Origin: Thalassia testudinum
Taxonomy: Eukaryota; Streptophyta; Magnoliopsida; Alismatales; Hydrocharitaceae
NCBI GenBank assembly: GCA_037157565.1
Contig: JAZHRO010000039.1
Span: 40,362,001-40,426,000, forward strand
Direction of reading: 5' to 3'
Length of the DNA: 64,000 bases
This document shows positions 58,070 to 64,000 of the stretch, in pieces. Made by a program: the position numbers and the translations under genes. A model generated the notes under the pieces. That model had not been told where the DNA came from. It ran no database searches and saw nothing but the letters and a program-made list of their open reading frames with translations. Position 1 is the first letter of the stretch. The number at the start of each line of letters is the position of its first letter.

Positions 58070-59584
58070 CTTATTGCAGTTCTCTTCAGCAACCATCAAC
58101 TCTAGTGCAACTCCAGGCAGCTCCCTCCAGCTCCTCTCCTCCAAAACCCTAGCTTCCTCCACCTCCTACTCTAGTCATCTACTAGCTAAGCTCAGCTCTT
58201 ATTTCCCTACCATGGCCAATCAACATCCTAAACCCCACCTAGCTAGCTCTACCAAATATACCTAACTCTAAGTCCACCTAAGCTACCTAGTCCTACCCAT
58301 TTTTGGAGACACCTTGTAGCCACCTTTTCACCCCTCAACCACCACCAAAAGGCACTTCAAAGATGGCACTAAACCACCTCCAACCAACCTCATTTTTGGC
58401 GCCAACATATGGATACATATCCACCCTACACCTCAACATCAATTCATCCCAACCATCCCTTTTCCCTCCAAAACCAATCCTTCTATAAGCCACTCCCCTT
58501 TGGCGCCAAATGCACACATCCCTACACCCATGGACATCCACCAAAGGTAGCCTCCAACCCATAACCACCAACCCTAGCATCCCTTTAGGTGGTGCCACCT
58601 AAATCTGGCCATTCATCCCATAACCACTTCCTTAAACCTAATCCCAACCCTCCATCAATCCACGCCAACCAACCCTCTTTCCCTTCCTATTTATACCCTT
58701 ACTCTACCACCAAATAAATCATCTTCTCCATTAGATAGGTTCTATCTTTAACCACCCTACATCCACTTCCATGCACGCCAAGGAAGAAGAAGAAGATCAA
58801 GGAGGCAACCTACCTGCCCCCTTTGTGCCTTCTTTCTCTACCTTCTTCTTCCTTGTGCCACGCCAAGGAGGAGGTCCACACTTGAAGGGATGACCAGGCA
58901 GAAGAGGAACCTTGAAGGTGGTTGATGCCCACCTTGAGGAGAGAGATTGGAGGAGGACTACATCAAGAAGAAGCCAAAGAGAACCCTTTTCAAGTGCAGG
59001 ACAACTGCACTTGGAGCAAGAGCCATGTAGACTTCAACAAAGGATCCCCCCTTCTTCTTTATCTCTATATCTTGTATTAGCTAGTTTATTTTTGGTTTTT
59101 TTCATGTAACAAACATTCCGCTACATTTCCCTTAGTTGCTGATAATACAAGTTCTATTTGCCTTCCAATTCATGTTTTATGTTTACTGTGTGTTTCATGT
59201 TCTTGTAGTTGTAGTGCACAACACACTCTCCTCTTCTAATTACCCTAGGCACACTTGCCTAGGGTGAGTTTAGAAGAGAGGTTTCATTTTATCACTTAGG
59301 TTTAGTGATAGGCATAATTCTAGCGTAATTTTAATCTTCACTTCAAATACCTAATTGTTTCCAAAACCCTAAAAACAACAAAATTGAAAATACAAAAAGA
59401 TAAGTGTGGATTTGAGAGGCGAGAGAGAGAATCAATTCATGTGATTAACAAATGGACCTCCTTGGACGACCCTAGATACTCCACATCTAGGTATTATAAA
59501 TTTAGGAGTTGATTGCGGATTTACGCGTTGCAACGACACTATTTCTCATTATTAACAAAACACGTAAAATCTGCGATCACCTCC

Positions 59585-60539
59585 TTCGATTGAGCTCCTC
59601 GGAGATGCTCCTCCTCCAACCTAGAGCTTCGACAAGCTCCTCGAACCCTGACCTCCGCCAGCCTCGACCTCCTCTGGCAAACTCCTCGTACTTCGGCCAA
59701 GCTCCTCGGAGCTTCGCCTCCAACCTCCAGCTCTGCTCAGCTCGTTCTCCTCTAGCCTCGACCTCCTCCGACTCCAGCCTTGAGCTCCTCCTCCTTAACC
59801 ACTCCACAGTGCCCTGGTGCACTACCCTCCTAATTGCCTTCATCATGACCGCCTTGAACACCTTAAGCATCTTCGACCCTGGTTAGTGCATGCTTTGTAA
59901 GTACTTAGTACTAATTATATTTATTTTGATGTTTTATGCACAATTTTATTTTATTATAAAGTTGTTTGCAGAAGCAGATACTCATCAAATATTGTGGAAG
60001 ATCTCAATTATGATGAAAGGAAGCTCCCATGATAACGAAAATGTTGATTGCAGCAAAGAGAAGATCTAAGAAGATTAAATTTAATGATCCCAAGACTCTT
60101 CTACCTTTTAATTTATGTTTTTATTAGTCATTAGAATTTTTGTTAAGATCTAAATGTACACATACACAATTAAGTTTAAGTGTTTAAATGCAATTTTTCT
60201 AATGTTAAGTATGCACATAAAATAAAAATAAATATTCTAAAAGGTTGGTTATAACTCTTATAACTTAACTCTACTCAAAAAATGTGCAAAATAATTTTTA
60301 AAGATATTATAAAACAAAAATAAGTTTCTACAATGGTAGTTATAAGCTTTAGAATATTATAATTACTAAAAAATATGCAAAATACCTTTTAAATATATTA
60401 TAAAATAAAAATTATTCTTCTAGATTTGGTGGTTACACTTTCTAAAAGGGTGGTTACACGATTCAAACAAAGCATCCCTTCATAAGAGTGGTTACAAGAT
60501 TCTTTACACCCTTTCATAAAAGAAAACTACCAAAATAAT
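59585..60539. other. Spacer, unclassified
   Basis: CT-rich to 59.88 kb, then AT-rich. No gene recognised. Confidence 0.35.
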
Positions 60540-61930
60540 CGCCTCTTTTATATTCTACCGGCTGTAAAAATTAATCGATTAATTTATCTAATCAGTTTTC
60601 TGTAACTTTTCAAAGAGCAAAATAAAGTTTATTGATCAATCAACCAATCAATTAGCTGTACTTCCAATAGTTATACTTGAATTCAAACTTAAGAAAACGA
60701 CCAGTTGGTTGCTAATCATTAGAATCACACCATTTCAAATGTTCATAACTTCCTATTTCTCATTCTATAAATACCCTACATGGGTTCCTTCATTTATACA
60801 CATAAAAACATATTCATGATACTACATTCTACTTGCAAAATACAATCTTGAGAAGTTGCTTTCCATCAAGCCTCCACACTAACTTTGTGCCCTCGAAGAA
60901 GCAATCATCCACGCCAACTTTTTACCTCAAGAAAATGCTTCAAGATTCCACTTCCCTTGATTGCACCAACTTTGTGATCCAAAAAGAGGATCTTCTTCTC
61001 TGCTTCCTTCATGTTAACTTGTTATACTTGAAAGGAAAGTATAAAGGATTATTTTGATTACTTGATATTACTTCATATATCCACTATGTTAACCTTTGAA
61101 GCATTTTGATCAAATAAGTTTCCCTATTAGAATCTCGTTCTCACATCTTTGAACATATCTTGATTTTAAACATTTTTTAAATACACTTCTTAAGCGTAAA
61201 ATTTATTTTCTATCAAAAAGATGTTATAAGAAAATATTTATCAAAATTTGTTCTTAACGCACATCATTCATATTAAACTATGTTTCCCTTACGTTAAGAT
61301 ATATTTATTATCAAAAGGAATTCAAAAGAATATTTATGAGTTCTATTGCACTTGATTAAACACTTTCACATTGGCTCAATAGGACTTCTATCAATTTTGT
61401 TATCTTGTGCTTGATGTAATTTGGATGCCAGGGTTGTTGGCTTCTCGTTCTTTTGGTGAGTAAAGAACAAAATACCTTCTTGTGGGTTATACAAGAAGGG
61501 GTTTATGTGATAGAGGTTCACCATGGTTGTTGGCTTCTCGTTCTTTTGGTGAGTAAAGAATAAAATACCTTCTTGTCGGTTATACAAGAAGGGATTTATG
61601 TGATAGAGGTTCACCATGGTTGTTGGCTTCTCGTTCTTTTGGTGAGTAAAGAATAAAATACCTTCTTGTGGGTTATACAAGAAGGGGTTTATGTGATAGA
61701 GGTTCACTACCCTCGATTCAACTAGTGAAGTTTAGTGGATTCCTTGCTTGAAAAGTAAGAGAAAAATCCTAGTTGAGGATAACCGCGGTAGAGATTTTTC
61801 TCAGTTTGGGTTTCCTTTATAAATCTTGGTGTTATTTGTAGATTAATTTTTTGTAATTTTCATAATTTCTATTGAATATTTAAATTATGCAATTCACCCT
61901 TTGTCTTATATAATTATCACTTTCACCACT
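60540..61930 (+). mobile_element. Divergent copia-like LTR relic
   Basis: A TATA-like TTCTATAAATACCC lies near 60,762. The part at 61,700-61,900 (GTGGATT...AAATCCT...GTTTGGGTTT) and the ACAAAATACCTTCTTGTGGG block correspond to the 3' part of the two copia-like LTRs at 28-32 and 62-64 kb. So this is a third, diverged relative. Ends and TSD could not be set; limits are approximate. Confidence 0.4.
61432..61708 (-). repeat. Three tandem copies of a 93-bp unit
   Basis: Units start at 61,432, 61,525 and 61,618 and differ at only a few bases. 93 is divisible by three, so on the minus strand an open frame runs through (61,366-61,707, 31-residue repeats with NLYHINPFLYN and EGILFFTHQKNEKPTT). The homologous single block in the neighbouring copia-like LTRs shows that it is an expanded LTR segment, so the frame is probably chance. 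Confidence 0.93.
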
Positions 61931-62892
61931 CCTGTCTTTCCTCCTCCCTCCGCCATCCCCCTCAACATCTCCATCACCTATAGCACCAATCCGATGTCCA
62001 ACTCTCACGTCACCTTGTCCAACACCAGCACCGACAAGTCGTGCACCACCTCCACCATGGTATATAAAGTCTCTTTATGGTGTTAAGTGTTGACAACATC
62101 AATGTAGGACCTGTTAAATGTAGCAATGCTTATGTTAATCAAATATCATCTATACGCTTTTCTTACATCTTTAGTGTTCCAATATAAATAAGTAATTAGT
62201 GCCAACAACACCAAGATAAGTGATAAGTGATTGCAGTAGATACTTCTGTAGATTCGTCCCTAGCAGGAGGGGTGACGTAATAATTGCGGAAATAAAATAT
62301 AAACAATCTCACGAAATACAATCACACAAAGTACACAAAGATTTTTAGGTAGAAACCCAAACCGGGTGAAAACCACCACCTAACCCTCTCGAGTTAGGAT
62401 TTTCCGATCAACTAGGTTGATCAAATCCACTAACCGAATCACTTTAAATGAGGGTGATTCAACCTCAATTACAACCACGCTACAAGTACGAGGGTAGCGT
62501 TCCTCAACCCCTTCTCTCCACGAGAAGGATTTTGTCCCACGAAGGAGACAGGAATTCGCAAAGCAAATACCCAACCAAATAACAAAGATAAAATAACAAA
62601 TAATCCTATAGAGCCAACAAAGTAATTTTAAACCTAAGCTTCTATAGGAATTAAGAAAACTTCCCTTTGCAAGGAGTGCGTCAAGTCGATGACGAGGGTG
62701 CGTGAGCCACGCGACGGCGCAACGTTGCTCTCGTGAACTATGGCGGGAGAGCGGGTGCGCAAAACAGCTTAATGCTCTCTAGATGAAGAATTAGAGCTTG
62801 GAGAGTAAGAGAGACACAAAATGGTTTGAAAGTGTATTGCAAGGTGTGTCTTGTGTTTCTTGGTGTGTGTTGGTGTGCAAGAGGTTCCCCTC

Positions 62893-62900
62893 TATTTATA
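62893..62900 (-). promoter_or_regulatory. TATA box of copia-like LTR
   Basis: TATAAATA within CCTCTATAAATAGAGG, a 16-bp near-palindrome conserved with the 29.19 kb copy. Confidence 0.75.
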
Positions 62901-63007
62901 GAGGCCTTAGGAAGGCTTTGGATGGCTTAGGAAAGGCTCCATAGCCGTTGGGTGCAAAGCCCAAGTGAATCAACCCGAAATCAGGAACAATCATTGAACT
63001 GACAGGG

Positions 63008-63545
63008 TTATCAGACGTCTAATTTTGGCATCAGACGTCTGGAAGACCACTTTAAGACATCTGATTTCAAGGTCAGACGTCTGATTTCGTGCGGGTTCCT
63101 TCCTGACATGAATCAGATTTAAACAGGGTTCTAGCGCAAGTCCATCAGACGACATACAGGACGTCTGGCACTATGTCTGGACGTCTGGAAACCTACTTTT
63201 TCGTGGGAATGGATTTGCAACGGCTAGAAAATCTCTGAGAAGAGATTTTCGGGTCAGTCGAGGCTATACAGTCAATTATCATACGTCTGAAAGGGCTTAA
63301 GGACGTCTGATAAGGCTCTAACGGTCAGATCTTCAGCGTTTGCTAAGCCAGCCTAACGGTCCACTAATTGGACATCTGGCAAAGTCATCAGACGTCTCCT
63401 AAGACGTCTGGTCTAAGGTCTGGATGTCTGATTTCATCATACAGAACTAACTATATCCAGCCTAAACGTTATCAGACGTCTGAATCAACAGTCAGACGTC
63501 TTAAAATACATTATCAGACGTCTGATTTTGGAATTAGACATCTGG
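63008..63545 (-). repeat. AGACGTCT motif array in the copia-like LTR (copy 2)
   Basis: Eight exact copies of AGACGTCT at 63,013, 63,033, 63,075, 63,390, 63,402, 63,474, 63,494 and 63,515, with about eight one-base variants (AGACATCT, GGACGTCT, TGGATGTCT). Local spacing is 20-22 bp in several places (63,013/63,033/63,055/63,075; 63,474/63,494/63,515). Being a palindrome, it reads the same on both strands. It sits upstream of the TATA box in the LTR's own direction. Confidence 0.92.
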
Positions 63546-64000
63546 AAATGCTGTTTGAACCTTATATTGGTTTTCTAAGTTCTCTACAGAAAACCTAAGT
63601 ATCCTAGGGTTGTGTCGGTGTTCCTAGGACTACTGTTAGGGTACTTTGATGCTCTTTAACATAATTTTCTAAGGAAATAAAGAGCAAGAAAATAACGACA
63701 AATGTACATGAAAGGAATAAAATGGAATTCTATCCTATTCTTCTTGTCCTTCCATCTTCAATCTATCGCTCCTCGCGAATCCCCTCTGTTCTCCATCAAG
63801 CTCCTCCAATCTGTCCTGGATGCGAGCTCGAATTCCGTCTAATCACGTCTACATTTGCAATTGACCTGAAATCTAAGACTCCAAGTACAAATGTTAAATA
63901 ACACGTATTTTGTTATCATCAAAACAAATGATCGTGGTACTCTAGCACCAACAACTTCAGCACTATATAAGTTTCTGGATAGGTGCCAAGGACACTAACA

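Larger units (their letters stand above)
54515..59579 (+). mobile_element. Solo LTR of a TGATAAAC family, with a nested LTR
   Basis: Starts TGATAAACGCAAGTTTATCA and ends CACGTAAAATCTGCGATCA at 59,579. Flanks CTTCC (54510-54514) and CCTCC (59580-59584) match at four of five bases. Interrupted at 55,226 by the LTR at 55,227-57,996 and its flanking repeat; without it the LTR is about 2.2 kb. The end region (59,400-59,579), with GACCCTAGATACTCCACATCTAGG and TTAACAAA-type words, resembles the 3' ends of gypsy LTRs of the Athila/Tat group as I remember them. No PBS follows, so it is a solo LTR. The plus sense is inferred. Confidence 0.6.
62247..63953 (-). mobile_element. Copia-like (SIRE-type?) solo LTR, perfect TSD (1,707 bp)
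   Basis: On the minus strand it starts TGTTGGTGCTAGAGTACC at 63,953, has TTTTGATGATAACAAAAT, the AGACGTCT array (63,008-63,545), TATAAATA at 62,893-62,900, and ends GGGACGAATCTACA at 62,247. Perfect duplication ACTTC at 62242-62246 and 63954-63958. Homologous to 28,038-32,520 outside the nested insertion. Solo LTR without internal sequence. Confidence 0.87.

Noticed and set aside
59509..59886. 125-codon frame rich in Leu and Ser
   Set aside because: Crosses the end of the TGATAAAC LTR and its flank into CT-rich sequence; not a coherent protein.
28466..63545. AGACGTCT arrays as CRISPR-like repeats
   Set aside because: Units are only 8-12 bp, palindromic, variable in sequence and spacing, and sit in eukaryotic LTRs; no leader, no spacers of fixed length, no cas genes.

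Overview
The window is nuclear DNA of a flowering plant. Evidence: spliced genes of plant-specific families (a CDPK-related kinase and an RBP45/RBP47-type RNA-binding protein), a pentatricopeptide-repeat pseudogene, very long introns, and a dense load of LTR, LINE and CACTA elements. The protein signatures would fit a monocot, but I cannot fix the species. There is no sign of bacterial, organellar or viral genes.

Layout. 1-0.9 kb: last three coding exons of a CDPK-related kinase, plus strand. 1.6-3.0 kb: frameshifted PPR pseudogene, minus strand, convergent with the kinase. 3.2-4.7 kb: 3' part of a LINE. 7.7-26.1 kb: one complete six-exon RBP45/47-type gene on the minus strand, 407 codons spread over 18.5 kb. 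Its two large introns (11.2 and 5.6 kb) hold a tiny solo LTR, a copia-like element, a LINE ORF1 relic, an RTE-like tail and several minute retroposon scars. 26.1-26.8 kb is its GC-rich upstream region. From 28 kb to the end I see no host gene, only mobile DNA and AT-rich spacer.

The right half resolves into nested elements whose edges can be read from target-site duplications. A copia-like LTR (28.0-32.5 kb) holds a gypsy-like solo LTR. A CACTA transposon (40,735-54,170, TSD AGT) holds three solo LTRs. Another LTR (54,515-59,579) holds an LTR that still carries the first bases of its primer-binding site and lies between 64-bp direct repeats. A second copia-like solo LTR closes the window (62,247-63,953). 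No intact autonomous transposon is present.

Main observations. (1) Two LTR families with different ends and different TATA contexts both carry arrays of a palindromic AGACGTCT motif (core GACGTC), often about 20 bp apart; in the copia-like family the array lies just upstream of the TATA box. (2) The LTR at 55.2-58.0 kb looks like an insertion of a U3-R-U5-PBS product with a 64-bp flanking duplication. (3) Four insertions of only 13-21 bp, each an oligo-T run plus a few bases inside 10-13-bp duplications, look like extremely truncated LINE insertions. (4) Three LTR families start with a hairpin at or next to their terminal TG.
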